This document shows positions 25,289-33,940 of a stretch of DNA of 64,000 nucleotides, piece by piece. The first letter of the stretch is position 1. The number at the start of each line of letters is the position of its first letter. Below the pieces are notes generated by a model. That model was not told the DNA's origin. It saw nothing but the letters and a program-made list of their open reading frames with translations, and searched no databases. A program made the position numbers and the translations under genes. The stretch comes from Fusobacterium_C necrophorum (GTDB taxonomy: Bacteria; Fusobacteriota; Fusobacteriia; Fusobacteriales; Fusobacteriaceae), in NCBI RefSeq assembly GCF_900104395.1, contig NZ_FMXX01000012.1; one strand, written 5' to 3'.

Positions 25289-25411
25289 ATGGAAAAAGAA
25301 TGGGAAGAGAAGATAGAAAGACAAATGGAAAGAGCACTGCGAAAAATGCCATGGGAAATTCGAAAGATACAAATAGTATTGATGTTTTGGAAATGGTGGA
25401 AGGGAAGATAA
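25289..25411 (+). CDS. Very small basic protein (40 residues)
   Basis: It starts in the base right after the previous stop codon (TAAATG) and ends 1 base before the next gene. MEKEWEEKIERQMERALRK is an amphipathic charged helix; the tail MFWKWWKGR is tryptophan-rich and could sit at the membrane face. The tight spacing is the main evidence that it is real. Confidence 0.45.
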   Translation: MEKEWEEKIERQMERALRKMPWEIRKIQIVLMFWKWWKGR

Positions 25412-25412
25412 G

Positions 25413-25697
25413 ATGATTTCGGAAAAATTATGCAAAAAAATAAAAACAATCAATGAAGAATTCAAAAAATTAGGCTTTGATTTGGAAGAAGATCTACAAG
25501 AGCTCTGTGAAGAAAGAGAGGACATGGCAGAAAGACTGGAAAATACAAAATTCAAAAAAATGAATTTTTCCAAAGATAAGGAGGCAAATTGTTATATCTT
25601 GAATTTGGAAGATTGTCAAATCGGTTTTTTTGTAACCTTCGGAGAGGATGAGGAAGGTCCTTGGTATGAAACGGAAGCGGAGATTATTTTCTTTTAA
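25413..25697 (+). CDS. Hypothetical acidic protein
   Basis: 94 residues. The N-terminal helix (KTINEEFKKLGFDLEEDLQ) is followed by a beta-rich acidic C-terminal part (FFVTFGEDEEGPWYETEAE). Last of three tightly packed small genes. GGAAGGGAAGATAAG upstream can serve as ribosome site. No family recognised. Confidence 0.6.
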   Translation: MISEKLCKKIKTINEEFKKLGFDLEEDLQELCEEREDMAERLENTKFKKMNFSKDKEANCYILNLEDCQIGFFVTFGEDEEGPWYETEAEIIFF

Positions 25698-25786
25698 AGA
25701 TTATTATTCATTTTATAAATGACACTGAAAATTGATAAAAAGATTAAAGAAATTTAAAAATATCAACAAAACGAGATTTGGAAAAG

Positions 25787-25840
25787 AAAAAGAGGAGAAG
25801 ATGATATATAAAAGAAATGTATTTTTTCCTCTTTTTTTTC
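25787..25840 (+). terminator. Terminator of the small-gene operon
   Basis: A 10-bp AAAAAGAGGA / TCCTCTTTTT stem with a 30-base loop and a T-rich end. It isolates the lysine operon promoter. Confidence 0.5.
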
Positions 25841-25856
25841 TTCTCAAAAATAAAAA

Positions 25857-25885
25857 TTGACATAAAAAAGAAAACAAATTATACT
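25857..25885 (+). promoter_or_regulatory. Promoter of the lysine fermentation operon
   Basis: TTGACA (25857-25862), a 17-bp spacer and TATACT (25880-25885): the best -35 in the window. The riboswitch begins about 40 bases later. Confidence 0.8.
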
Positions 25886-25927
25886 ATTATTGAAAGAAAA
25901 GTATAAAACTGAATAGTAAAAATTAGA

Positions 25928-26100
25928 AATAGAGGTGCAGATATGAGGATAGCATAAGAGTGCTAAGGAAAAAGCTTCCGAAATCTTATGTGAAGGGCAT
26001 AGTTGCCGAAAGAAGTTATTAGGCTTGTGTGATAACTTCTTGGGGAATGTGTGGAAAATACATTCACTGTCATATTCTTTTAGGAGTATGGAGAGCTATT
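25928..26100 (+). promoter_or_regulatory. Lysine riboswitch (L-box aptamer)
   Basis: The leader contains the conserved lysine-aptamer blocks in order: AGAGGTGCAG (25931), GAAGGGCATAGTTGCCGAAAG (near 25994), TTGGGGAATGTGTGG (near 26040), ACTGTCATAT (26066) and ATGGAGAGCTA (26088). Helix P1 is formed by AATAG (25928-25932) with CTATT (26096-26100). It precedes kal-kce-kdd-kamABCDE, a lysine-degrading operon, rather than lysine synthesis or transport genes. The P1 3' strand is shared with the following terminator, which predicts an ON switch (see findings). Confidence 0.9.
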
Positions 26101-26120
26101 GAAGGATAGTTTTTTGTTCT
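26094..26120 (+). terminator. Riboswitch-controlled terminator
   Basis: AGCTAT (26094-26099), loop TGAAGG, ATAGTT (26106-26111), with six T at 26110-26115 and a further T-rich stretch. Its 5' arm uses CTAT of the riboswitch P1 3' strand, so P1 and terminator cannot form together. The stem is only 6 bp with one G-U pair. The stretch 26121-26238 has no other clear hairpin with a T-run. Confidence 0.65.
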
Positions 26121-26238
26121 TTTACTAGGAATGGACTGAGCAACCGAAGTATCTCTTGTTTTTATTTTTTGTAAAGCAAGGATAGCGGAATGGTAATTAT
26201 TAAAATATATTTATATAAATGTAGAGGAGGAAAACGAT

Positions 26239-26622
26239 ATGAAATCAGTGATCAGATTAAGAATGAGTTCACACGATGCACATTATGGAGGAAATTTAGT
26301 AGACGGAGCAAGAATGCTTCAATTGTTCGGGGATGTGGCAACAGAACTTTTGATTCAAATGGACGGAGATGAAGGATTGTTTAAGGCTTATGATAATATC
26401 GAATTTATGGCACCCGTATTTGCCGGAGATTTTATTGAAGCTGTAGGAGAAATTGTGAGTGCCGGGAATTCTTCCAGAAAAATGGTGTTTGAAGCGAGAA
26501 AAGTAATTGTCCCAAGACCTGATATTTCCGATTCGGCGGCAGATGTTTTAGAAGAACCTATTGTGGTATGTAGAGCAAGTGGAACCTGTGTAACACCAAA
26601 AGAAAAACAACGAAAAAAATAG
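26239..26622 (+). CDS. kal: 3-aminobutyryl-CoA ammonia-lyase
   Basis: Removes ammonia from L-3-aminobutyryl-CoA to give crotonyl-CoA in lysine fermentation. 127 residues, hotdog-fold protein with HDAHYGGNLVDGARML near the N-terminus and ASGTCVTPK at the end, as in characterised Kal proteins. First gene of the lysine operon, with AGAGGAGGAAAA upstream. Crotonyl-CoA then enters butyrate formation; the crotonase at 62101 acts at the same CoA-ester level. Confidence 0.9.
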   Translation: MKSVIRLRMSSHDAHYGGNLVDGARMLQLFGDVATELLIQMDGDEGLFKAYDNIEFMAPVFAGDFIEAVGEIVSAGNSSRKMVFEARKVIVPRPDISDSAADVLEEPIVVCRASGTCVTPKEKQRKK

Positions 26623-26656
26623 AGAGGAAAGGAAATCATAAACGGAGGAGGGTGAC

Positions 26657-27472
26657 ATGGAAAAATTAATTATTACTGCTGCTATTTGTGGGGCGGAAGT
26701 GACAAAAGAAAACAATCCGGCAGTTCCTTATACAGTAGAAGAAATTGTTCGAGAAGCAGAATCTGCTTACAAAGCAGGAGCCAGTATCATTCATTTGCAT
26801 GTAAGATATGATGACGGAACTCCGACTCAGGATAAGGCTAGATTTAAAGAATGTATGGATGCGATTCGAGAAAAATGTCCGGATGCAATTATTCAACCGT
26901 CTACAGGAGGAGCGGTAGGAATGACAGACTTGGAAAGATTGCAACCGACAGAGTTAGGACCGGAAATGGCGACGTTAGATTGTGGGACATGTAATTTCGG
27001 GGGGGATGAAGTCTTTACAAATACGGAAAATACCATTAAGAATTTTGGAAAAATTATGATTGAGAGAGGAGTAAAACCTGAAATCGAAGTTTTTGACAAA
27101 GGAATGGTGGATTACGCAATTCGATATGCAAAACAAGGATATATTAAATATCCAATGCATTTTGACTTTGTATTAGGAGTACAAATGGCAGCCAGTGCGA
27201 GAGATTTAGTGTTTATTAGTGAAAGCATTCCGGAAGGATCCACTTGGACAGTAGCCGGAGTGGGAAAACATCAGTTTCCCATGGCGGCTCTGGCAATTGT
27301 CATGGGTGGACATGTTAGAGTCGGGTTTGAAGACAACGTTTTCATTGAAAAGGGTGTTTTAGCAAAGTCAAATGGAGAATTGGTGGAAAAAGTTGTTAGA
27401 ATGGCAAAAGAATTAGGAAGAGAAATTGCCACTCCGACAGAAGCAAGACAAATTTTAGGATTAACAAAATAA
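26657..27472 (+). CDS. kce: 3-keto-5-aminohexanoate cleavage enzyme
   Basis: Condenses 3-keto-5-aminohexanoate with acetyl-CoA to give 3-aminobutyryl-CoA and acetoacetate. 271 residues, BKACE (DUF849) TIM barrel with a Zn site visible as IIHLHVR (two His) and the conserved EVFDKGMVDYA glutamate/aspartate segment. GTWTVAGVGKHQFPM-type residues near 195-210 bind substrate in the family. Between kal and kdd, spaced 34 and 23 bases. Confidence 0.92.
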   Translation: MEKLIITAAICGAEVTKENNPAVPYTVEEIVREAESAYKAGASIIHLHVRYDDGTPTQDKARFKECMDAIREKCPDAIIQPSTGGAVGMTDLERLQPTELGPEMATLDCGTCNFGGDEVFTNTENTIKNFGKIMIERGVKPEIEVFDKGMVDYAIRYAKQGYIKYPMHFDFVLGVQMAASARDLVFISESIPEGSTWTVAGVGKHQFPMAALAIVMGGHVRVGFEDNVFIEKGVLAKSNGELVEKVVRMAKELGREIATPTEARQILGLTK

Positions 27473-27495
27473 AGACTGACTATAGGAGGATAAAA

Positions 27496-28533
27496 ATGAA
27501 AAAAGGATGTAAATACGGGACTCATAGAGTAATTGAACCATTAGGAGTATTACCTCAACCGGCAAAAAAGATTTCTAATGATATGGAATTGTATTCCAAC
27601 GAAATCTTAATTGATGTCATTGCCTTAAATATTGATTCCGCTTCTTTTACACAAATTGAAGAAGAAGCTCATGGAGATGTGGATAAAATCAAAGCAAAAA
27701 TTCTTGAAATTGTGGCAGAAAAAGGAAAAATGCAAAATCCGGTAACCGGTTCAGGAGGAATGTTAATCGGAACTATTGAAAAAATCGGAGAAGATTTAGT
27801 AGGAGTGACTCCATTAAAAGTAGGAGATAAAATCGCTACTTTGGTATCTTTATCATTAACTCCATTGAAAATAGAAGAGATTACAGCAATTTATCCGGAA
27901 ATTGACAGAGTGGAAATCAAGGGAAAAGCAATCTTGTTTGAAAGTGGAATTTATGCAATTTTACCGGAAGATATGCCGGAAAATTTAGCATTGGCTGCTT
28001 TGGACGTAGCAGGAGCACCGGCTCAAATTGCAAAATTGGTAAAACCTTGTCAATCGGTAGCAATTCTAGGGTCTGCCGGAAAATCAGGAATGCTTTGTGC
28101 TTATGAAGCGGTGAAAAGAGTCGGACCTACCGGAAAGGTCATAGGAGTTGTTCGAAACGAAAAAGAAAAAGCACTGTTAGAAAGAGTAAGCAACAAAGTA
28201 AAAGTAGTGATTGCAGATGCTACAAAACCTATTGATGTGTTGAATGCTGTTTTGGAAGCAAATGACGGAAAGGAAGTTGATGTGGCTGTAAACTGTGTAA
28301 ATGTCGCAAATACAGAAATGTCTACTATTTTACCGGTGAAAGATTATGGAATTGCTTATTTCTTCTCCATGGCAACCGGATTTACAAAAGCTGCTTTAGG
28401 GGCAGAAGGAGTAGGAAAGGATATTACTATGATCGTTGGAAACGGGTATACTCATGATCATGCCGCTATTACTTTGGAAGAATTGAGAGAAAGTGCAGTA
28501 TTGAGAGAAATTTTCAATGAGCTGTATTTGTAG
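27496..28533 (+). CDS. kdd: L-erythro-3,5-diaminohexanoate dehydrogenase
   Basis: Oxidatively deaminates L-erythro-3,5-diaminohexanoate with NAD(P) to 3-keto-5-aminohexanoate. 345 residues. A medium-chain-dehydrogenase-like layout with the dinucleotide motif VAILGSAGKSGMLCAYEA around residue 190 and the typical start CKYGTHRVIEPLGVLPQPA. Third gene of the operon; 62 bases separate it from kamA. Confidence 0.92.
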   Translation: MKKGCKYGTHRVIEPLGVLPQPAKKISNDMELYSNEILIDVIALNIDSASFTQIEEEAHGDVDKIKAKILEIVAEKGKMQNPVTGSGGMLIGTIEKIGEDLVGVTPLKVGDKIATLVSLSLTPLKIEEITAIYPEIDRVEIKGKAILFESGIYAILPEDMPENLALAALDVAGAPAQIAKLVKPCQSVAILGSAGKSGMLCAYEAVKRVGPTGKVIGVVRNEKEKALLERVSNKVKVVIADATKPIDVLNAVLEANDGKEVDVAVNCVNVANTEMSTILPVKDYGIAYFFSMATGFTKAALGAEGVGKDITMIVGNGYTHDHAAITLEELRESAVLREIFNELYL

Positions 28534-28595
28534 TGTAAAGTAGAAATTGATGGTTGTAAAAAAGGTTGTAAAAATGAAAATAAGGAGATGAGGAT

Positions 28596-29855
28596 ATGAA
28601 TACTGTAAATACTAGGGCGAAGTTTTTTCCGAATGTAACGGACGAACAATGGAATGATTGGAAATGGCAGGTACGAAATAGAATTGAAACTTTGGAAGAT
28701 TTGAAACAATTTGCAAACTTGAGTGAAGAAGAATCTGAAGGAGTTGTAAAAACTTTGGAAACTTTGAGAATGGCAATTACTCCATATTATTTTTCCTTGA
28801 TTGATTTAGAGGATCCGAATTGTCCGGTTAGAAAACAAGCAATTCCAACTGTTCAAGAAATTCATCAATCTAAAGCGGATTTACTGGATCCTTTGCATGA
28901 AGATGCAGACTCTCCATGTCCGGGCTTAACTCACAGATATCCGGATCGAGTGTTACTTCTTATCACAGATATGTGTTCTATGTATTGTAGGCACTGTACC
29001 AGAAGAAGATTTGCAGGACAAAGCGACGACTCCATGCCTATGGAAAGAATTGATAAATGTATCGAATATATTGCAAAAACTCCGGAAGTAAGAGATGTAT
29101 TATTATCAGGAGGAGATGCTTTATTGGTTTCAGATGAATTTTTGGAATCTATCATTCAAAAATTAAGAGCCATTCCTCATGTGGAAATTATTAGAATCGG
29201 ATCCAGAACTCCCGTGGTATTGCCTCAAAGAATTACTCCGGAATTATGTAATATGTTAAAGAAATATCATCCAATTTGGTTAAATACTCACTTTAATCAT
29301 CCGAAAGAAGTCACTCCGGAAGCAAAGAGGGCTTGTGAAATGTTAGCCGACGCAGGAGTTCCTTTAGGAAACCAATCTGTACTTTTAAGAGGAGTGAACG
29401 ACTCTGTTCCCGTTATGAAAAAGTTGATGCATGAATTGGTTATGATGAGAGTTCGACCTTACTATATTTATCAATGTGATTTGTCTATGGGATTGGAACA
29501 TTTCAGAACTCCGGTTTCTAAGGGAATCGAAATCATTGAAGGGTTAAGAGGACATACTTCAGGATATGCAGTGCCGACTTTCGTAGTGGATGCACCTGGT
29601 GGTGGAGGAAAAACTCCGGTAATGCCTCAATATGTAATTTCTCAATCTCCACATAAAGTCATTTTGAGAAACTTTGAAGGAGTGATTACTACTTATACGG
29701 AACCGGATCATTATGAGGAAGGATTCCCGGGAGATTATGAATCTACAGGAGTCTCTATGCTTCTTGGCGGTCAACAAATGGCTTTAGAACCAACGCAACT
29801 GTTAAGACATGACAGATATGCAAAACGTTTGGAAGAAGAGGCAAAAAATAAATAG
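28596..29855 (+). CDS. kamA: L-lysine 2,3-aminomutase
   Basis: Converts L-lysine to L-beta-lysine, the first step of the pathway, using a [4Fe-4S] cluster, SAM and PLP. 419 residues. The radical-SAM triad is Cys127, Cys131, Cys134 (CSMYCRHC), followed by TRRRF. The PLP lysine lies in DAPGGGGKTPVMP near residue 339. Full length for the family (about 416). AAGGAGATGAGG precedes the start. Confidence 0.95.
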   Translation: MNTVNTRAKFFPNVTDEQWNDWKWQVRNRIETLEDLKQFANLSEEESEGVVKTLETLRMAITPYYFSLIDLEDPNCPVRKQAIPTVQEIHQSKADLLDPLHEDADSPCPGLTHRYPDRVLLLITDMCSMYCRHCTRRRFAGQSDDSMPMERIDKCIEYIAKTPEVRDVLLSGGDALLVSDEFLESIIQKLRAIPHVEIIRIGSRTPVVLPQRITPELCNMLKKYHPIWLNTHFNHPKEVTPEAKRACEMLADAGVPLGNQSVLLRGVNDSVPVMKKLMHELVMMRVRPYYIYQCDLSMGLEHFRTPVSKGIEIIEGLRGHTSGYAVPTFVVDAPGGGGKTPVMPQYVISQSPHKVILRNFEGVITTYTEPDHYEEGFPGDYESTGVSMLLGGQQMALEPTQLLRHDRYAKRLEEEAKNK

Positions 29856-29879
29856 AAAATGCAAAGGCGGTAGAAGGAT

Positions 29880-30962
29880 ATGATAAACACCTATACTTTC
29901 TTAAAGGATCACAAAAGAATATCCATTATTGGAATGGAAAAAAATGTAGGGAAAACCACTCTATTGAATCAGCTGATTTTAGATATAGCAGATCAAAAAA
30001 CATTAGCTTTGACTTCGATTGGAAGAGATGGAGAGGAAGTGGATGTGGTAACCAGCACTCATAAACCTAAAATATTTGTGTATCCCGGAACGATAGTGGC
30101 TACCGCCAGAGATTGTCTGGCTAACTGCGATATTACGAAGGAGATTTTGTATACAACCAATTTTACCACTCCTATGGGGAATATCGTAGTGGTCAGGGCA
30201 ATCACAGGGGGATATGTTGATATTGCAGGTCCTTCCTACAATAAACAGATAAAAGAAATTCTAAATATTATGGAAAGTTTTGGAGCGGAAATTTCCATTG
30301 TGGACGGGGCCTTAGGAAGAAAGAGTTCTGCCATTGGAGAAGTGACAGATGCAACGGTTTTGGCAACCGGAGCAGCTTTTTCTTTGGATATGAGTAAGGT
30401 TATTGAAGAAACGAAAAAGACGACAATTTTATTGAATCTTCCCGAATTTTCAGGAGAAAAAAAAGAAATAGAAAGCTGGATGTCAAAAGCCAGAGTTGTT
30501 ATTCAACAGAAAGATGGAACTGTTATTTTTTTAAAAGCAATTTCAACGATGGATTCCGTACAAGAAATCAAAGAGTATTTAAAGAAAGATTTAGAGAATG
30601 TTTTTGTGCGAGGAGCTATCACAAGTCGTTTTTTAGATGTGTTTATTAAAAATCGAGGAAATTTTGATCATGTCAATTTAGTGGCCATTGACGGGACTCG
30701 CTTTTTCATTAGCTATCAGGAATATCAAAAAGCTTTGGCATGCAATCTTTCTTTTTATGTTATGAATACGATACATTTGTTATTTGTTTCCTGTAATCCT
30801 CACTCTCCTCTTGGAGTCGATTTTCCAAAGAAAGAATTTCAAAATAAATTGCAACAGGAAATTCTTTGTCATGTTATTGATGTAAAGGAGGGAGAAAAAT
30901 GCGATTTATCGATGAAAGAAGTATCGAAAGAATCGGTTTTAACCGACTCTTGTCACGTGTAG
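29880..30962 (+). CDS. kamB: Lysine 5,6-aminomutase reactivase subunit
   Basis: 360 residues with a Walker A in GMEKNVGKTTLLN (residues 18-30) and VDGALGRKSSAIGE further on. It belongs with KamC to the ATP-dependent system thought to reactivate adenosylcobalamin-dependent lysine 5,6-aminomutase. The last 64 bases overlap kamC in another frame, an unusually long overlap. Position between kamA and kamD supports the call. Confidence 0.82.
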   Translation: MINTYTFLKDHKRISIIGMEKNVGKTTLLNQLILDIADQKTLALTSIGRDGEEVDVVTSTHKPKIFVYPGTIVATARDCLANCDITKEILYTTNFTTPMGNIVVVRAITGGYVDIAGPSYNKQIKEILNIMESFGAEISIVDGALGRKSSAIGEVTDATVLATGAAFSLDMSKVIEETKKTTILLNLPEFSGEKKEIESWMSKARVVIQQKDGTVIFLKAISTMDSVQEIKEYLKKDLENVFVRGAITSRFLDVFIKNRGNFDHVNLVAIDGTRFFISYQEYQKALACNLSFYVMNTIHLLFVSCNPHSPLGVDFPKKEFQNKLQQEILCHVIDVKEGEKCDLSMKEVSKESVLTDSCHV

Positions 30963-32368
30963 AGATACTTTCCAACTATGGAGAAGAAAAACTAAAAAAT
31001 TTGAAACCTTTTGTTCCGGGAGAAGAGGAGGCATTGGAACGAAATTTCGAAGAAATACAACAGTTTATCAATTTTTCCGAAGAAACAGATCGGAAAAGTT
31101 TTTTGTTGACTTTGGAATCTTATATTCATAGAATGAAAAATATCAAAAAATTAATTCGAATGGTAGAAAATGGAAATGTTCTAGATGAAGTAGAATTATT
31201 TGAGGTAAAAGTACAGGCCATTTATATGGAAAAACTTCAAGAATGTTTGCAAGAACTGCCGGCTGAATTACAAGGTTTTTCTCTACAACCCTTAAATAAA
31301 ATTTTAGAGGCTTTGGATCCTCAATCAGATCGAAATCCTACTTTTTATTTATATGAAAGTTATTCGAGGCAATTGACAGCGTTGCGAGAGCAGAGAAAAA
31401 AAGTAGAAAAACAAATTTATGCCACACGAGATTATGACACGATAGTCAAACTGAAAGAGGAAAGACTTACTTTTCTGGTAGAGGAAGAAAAGGAAGAATA
31501 TCGTATCCGTACAAAACTAAGTCAGGTGATAGCGGAAGAAGCAAACATATATTTAGAAAATATAGAAAAGATAGGGAATTTAGATTTTTTAATAGCAAAG
31601 GCGAAATTTGCAAAGAAGTACTCTGCTCATAAACCCGGTATCTCCAGAGACGTTTTTTTTCAAATCAAAAAAGCGGTGAATTTGGAATTGAAAGAAATGC
31701 TGGAAGCAAAAGGGAAAACTTATACTCCGATTGGCATTGAACTGGGAGAAGGAGTTACCATCATCACAGGTGCCAATATGGGAGGAAAGAGTGTCGCTTT
31801 AAAGACAATTACAGAAAATTTATTGTTGTTTCATATGGGATTTTTTGTAATTGCAGAGGAAGCCAGCCTTCCATTGGTTGATTTCGTATTCTTTATCTCG
31901 GATGATATGCAGGATATTTCAAAAGGCTTGAGTACTTTTGGAGCTGAAATAATGAAGCTACAGGAGGTCAATGTATTTTTAGAATTAGGCAAAGGCTTTG
32001 TTGTATTTGATGAATTTGCAAGAGGAACCAACCCGAAAGAAGGTCAAAAATTTGTTCGAGCCCTAGCGAAATTCCTAAATGGAAAGCCTAGTATTTCCTT
32101 AATTACAACTCACTTTGACGGAGTTGTAGACTCCAGTATGAACCATTACCAAGTTGTAGGCTTAAAAAATATAGATTTCGAACTATTAAAAAATAGAATT
32201 GCACTTAGCAATAAGTCTATGGAGCTCATTCAAGAGTGCATGGATTTTCGATTAGAGAGAGCAAGTGTGGAAGAGGTACCGAAAGATGCCTTGAATATTG
32301 CTAAACTGATTGGACTGGACGAAAAATTTAATGAAGTGATTTCGCAAGAATATCATAAGGAGGACTAA
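30899..32368 (+). CDS. kamC: Lysine 5,6-aminomutase reactivase ATPase, MutS-related
   Basis: 489 residues. N-terminal helical/coiled part (MRFIDERSIERIGFNRLL onward) and a C-terminal MutS-like ATPase: Walker A TGANMGGKSVALKT, Walker B FVVFDEFARGTNP, and SLITTHFD. It lacks the mismatch-binding domain, so it is not a repair protein. The start has AAGGAGGGAGAAAA upstream, although it lies inside kamB. It ends 6 bases before kamD. Confidence 0.85.
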   Translation: MRFIDERSIERIGFNRLLSRVEILSNYGEEKLKNLKPFVPGEEEALERNFEEIQQFINFSEETDRKSFLLTLESYIHRMKNIKKLIRMVENGNVLDEVELFEVKVQAIYMEKLQECLQELPAELQGFSLQPLNKILEALDPQSDRNPTFYLYESYSRQLTALREQRKKVEKQIYATRDYDTIVKLKEERLTFLVEEEKEEYRIRTKLSQVIAEEANIYLENIEKIGNLDFLIAKAKFAKKYSAHKPGISRDVFFQIKKAVNLELKEMLEAKGKTYTPIGIELGEGVTIITGANMGGKSVALKTITENLLLFHMGFFVIAEEASLPLVDFVFFISDDMQDISKGLSTFGAEIMKLQEVNVFLELGKGFVVFDEFARGTNPKEGQKFVRALAKFLNGKPSISLITTHFDGVVDSSMNHYQVVGLKNIDFELLKNRIALSNKSMELIQECMDFRLERASVEEVPKDALNIAKLIGLDEKFNEVISQEYHKED

Positions 32369-32374
32369 AACAGT

Positions 32375-33940
32375 ATGAGGAATAATAAATTGGATTTAGA
32401 TTGGGGGCTTGTAGCGGAAGCTCGAGAATCTGCAAGAAAAATTGTGGCAGATTCCCAAGTTTTCATTGATTCTCACAGCACCGTGACGGTAGAAAGAACG
32501 ATTTGTCGTTTGCTTGGAATTGATGATGTAGATTCTTTCGGAGTACCGCTGCCGAATGCAATCGTGGATTATGTGAAAGAAAATGGAAATATCACTCTGG
32601 GAATTGCAAAATATATTGGAAATGCAATGTTGGAAACCGGATTGACTCCGCAAGAAATTGCAGAAAAGGTTGCTAAAAAAGAGTTGGATATTTGCAAAAT
32701 GAAATGGCACGATGATTTTGATATTCAATTGGAAATCAATCGAATTGCCGTGCAAACAGTGGAAAGAATTCGAAAAAATAGAGAAACCAGAGAAAGCATG
32801 ATAGCCGGATATGGTGGAGATAAAACAGGACCTTTCTTATACATCATCGTAGCTACAGGAAATATTTATGAAGACGTAGTACAAGCGGTGGCAGGAGCGA
32901 GACAAGGGGCGGACATTATTGCGGTTATTCGTACCACAGGACAATCTTTATTGGACTATGTTCCCTATGGGGCAACGTCTGAAGGATTTGGAGGAACCTT
33001 TGCAACCCAAGAAAATTTCCGTATTATGAGAAAGGCTTTGGATGAAGTAGGACAGGAATTGGGAAGATACATTCGACTATGTAACTACTGTTCCGGATTA
33101 TGTATGCCGGAAATTGCAGCGATGGGAGCTCTAGAAAGATTGGATGTTATGTTGAATGATGCCCTATATGGAATTTTATTTAGAGATATTAACATGCAAA
33201 GAACTCTTTGCGACCAATTTTTCTCAAGAGTCATTAACGGTTTTGCAGGAGTCATTATTAACACCGGAGAAGACAACTACTTGACAACAGCGGATGCCTT
33301 TGAAGAAGCACATACCGTCTTGGCTTCTCAGTTTATCAATGAACAATATGCTCTGGTTGCCGGGTTACCTGAAGAACAAATGGGATTGGGGCATGCTTTT
33401 GAAATGGATCCGAAATTAGAGAACGGGTTCCTCTATGAATTGGCTCAAGCAGAAATGGCTCGAGAGATTTTTCCAAATGCTCCCTTAAAATATATGCCGC
33501 CTACAAAATTTATGACAGGAAATATTTTCAAAGGACATATTCAAGATGCTTTATTTAATATTATTACCATTACAACGAATCAAAGATTATGCTTGTTGGG
33601 AATGTTGACGGAAGCAATTCATACTCCATTCCTTGCTGATAGAGCCTTATCCATTGAAAATGCCTTATATATTTTCAATAATTTAAAAGATTTTGGAAAT
33701 GATATTGAATTCAAAAAAGGTGGAATTATGAACACAAGAGCTCAGGAAGTTCTTGAAAAAGCGGCATCTCTATTGAAAGAAATTGAAGGATTTGGAATTT
33801 TTACAACAATTGAAAAAGGAATTTTCGGTGGAGTAAAACGACCGAAAGATGGAGGAAAGGGATTGGCCGGAGTTTTTGAAAAAGACAGTACCTACTTTAA
33901 CCCGTTTGTTCCTTTAATGCTTGGAGGTGACAAAGAATGA
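32375..33940 (+). CDS. kamD: Lysine 5,6-aminomutase alpha subunit
   Basis: Large subunit of the adenosylcobalamin/PLP enzyme that moves the terminal amino group of beta-lysine to C5. 521 residues, usual length, with the family start LDLDWGLVAEARESARKI and TTGQSLLDYVPYGATSEGFGGTFAT in the TIM barrel. GTG-free ATG start with AAGGAGG upstream. It overlaps kamE by ATGA. Confidence 0.94.
   Translation: MRNNKLDLDWGLVAEARESARKIVADSQVFIDSHSTVTVERTICRLLGIDDVDSFGVPLPNAIVDYVKENGNITLGIAKYIGNAMLETGLTPQEIAEKVAKKELDICKMKWHDDFDIQLEINRIAVQTVERIRKNRETRESMIAGYGGDKTGPFLYIIVATGNIYEDVVQAVAGARQGADIIAVIRTTGQSLLDYVPYGATSEGFGGTFATQENFRIMRKALDEVGQELGRYIRLCNYCSGLCMPEIAAMGALERLDVMLNDALYGILFRDINMQRTLCDQFFSRVINGFAGVIINTGEDNYLTTADAFEEAHTVLASQFINEQYALVAGLPEEQMGLGHAFEMDPKLENGFLYELAQAEMAREIFPNAPLKYMPPTKFMTGNIFKGHIQDALFNIITITTNQRLCLLGMLTEAIHTPFLADRALSIENALYIFNNLKDFGNDIEFKKGGIMNTRAQEVLEKAASLLKEIEGFGIFTTIEKGIFGGVKRPKDGGKGLAGVFEKDSTYFNPFVPLMLGGDKE

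Noticed and set aside
26121..26238. A second, classical terminator for an OFF lysine riboswitch
   Set aside because: Only a weak CTTG/CAAG pairing across a T-rich loop was seen, with no T-run placed after it.
26190..26372. Plus-strand frame starting in the riboswitch leader
   Set aside because: It is a shadow of kal in another frame with no family features; the kal frame has the ribosome site.
30899..32368. MutS-like gene as a mismatch-repair protein
   Set aside because: It lacks the mismatch-recognition domain and lies inside the kam operon, fitting the KamC reactivase family instead.
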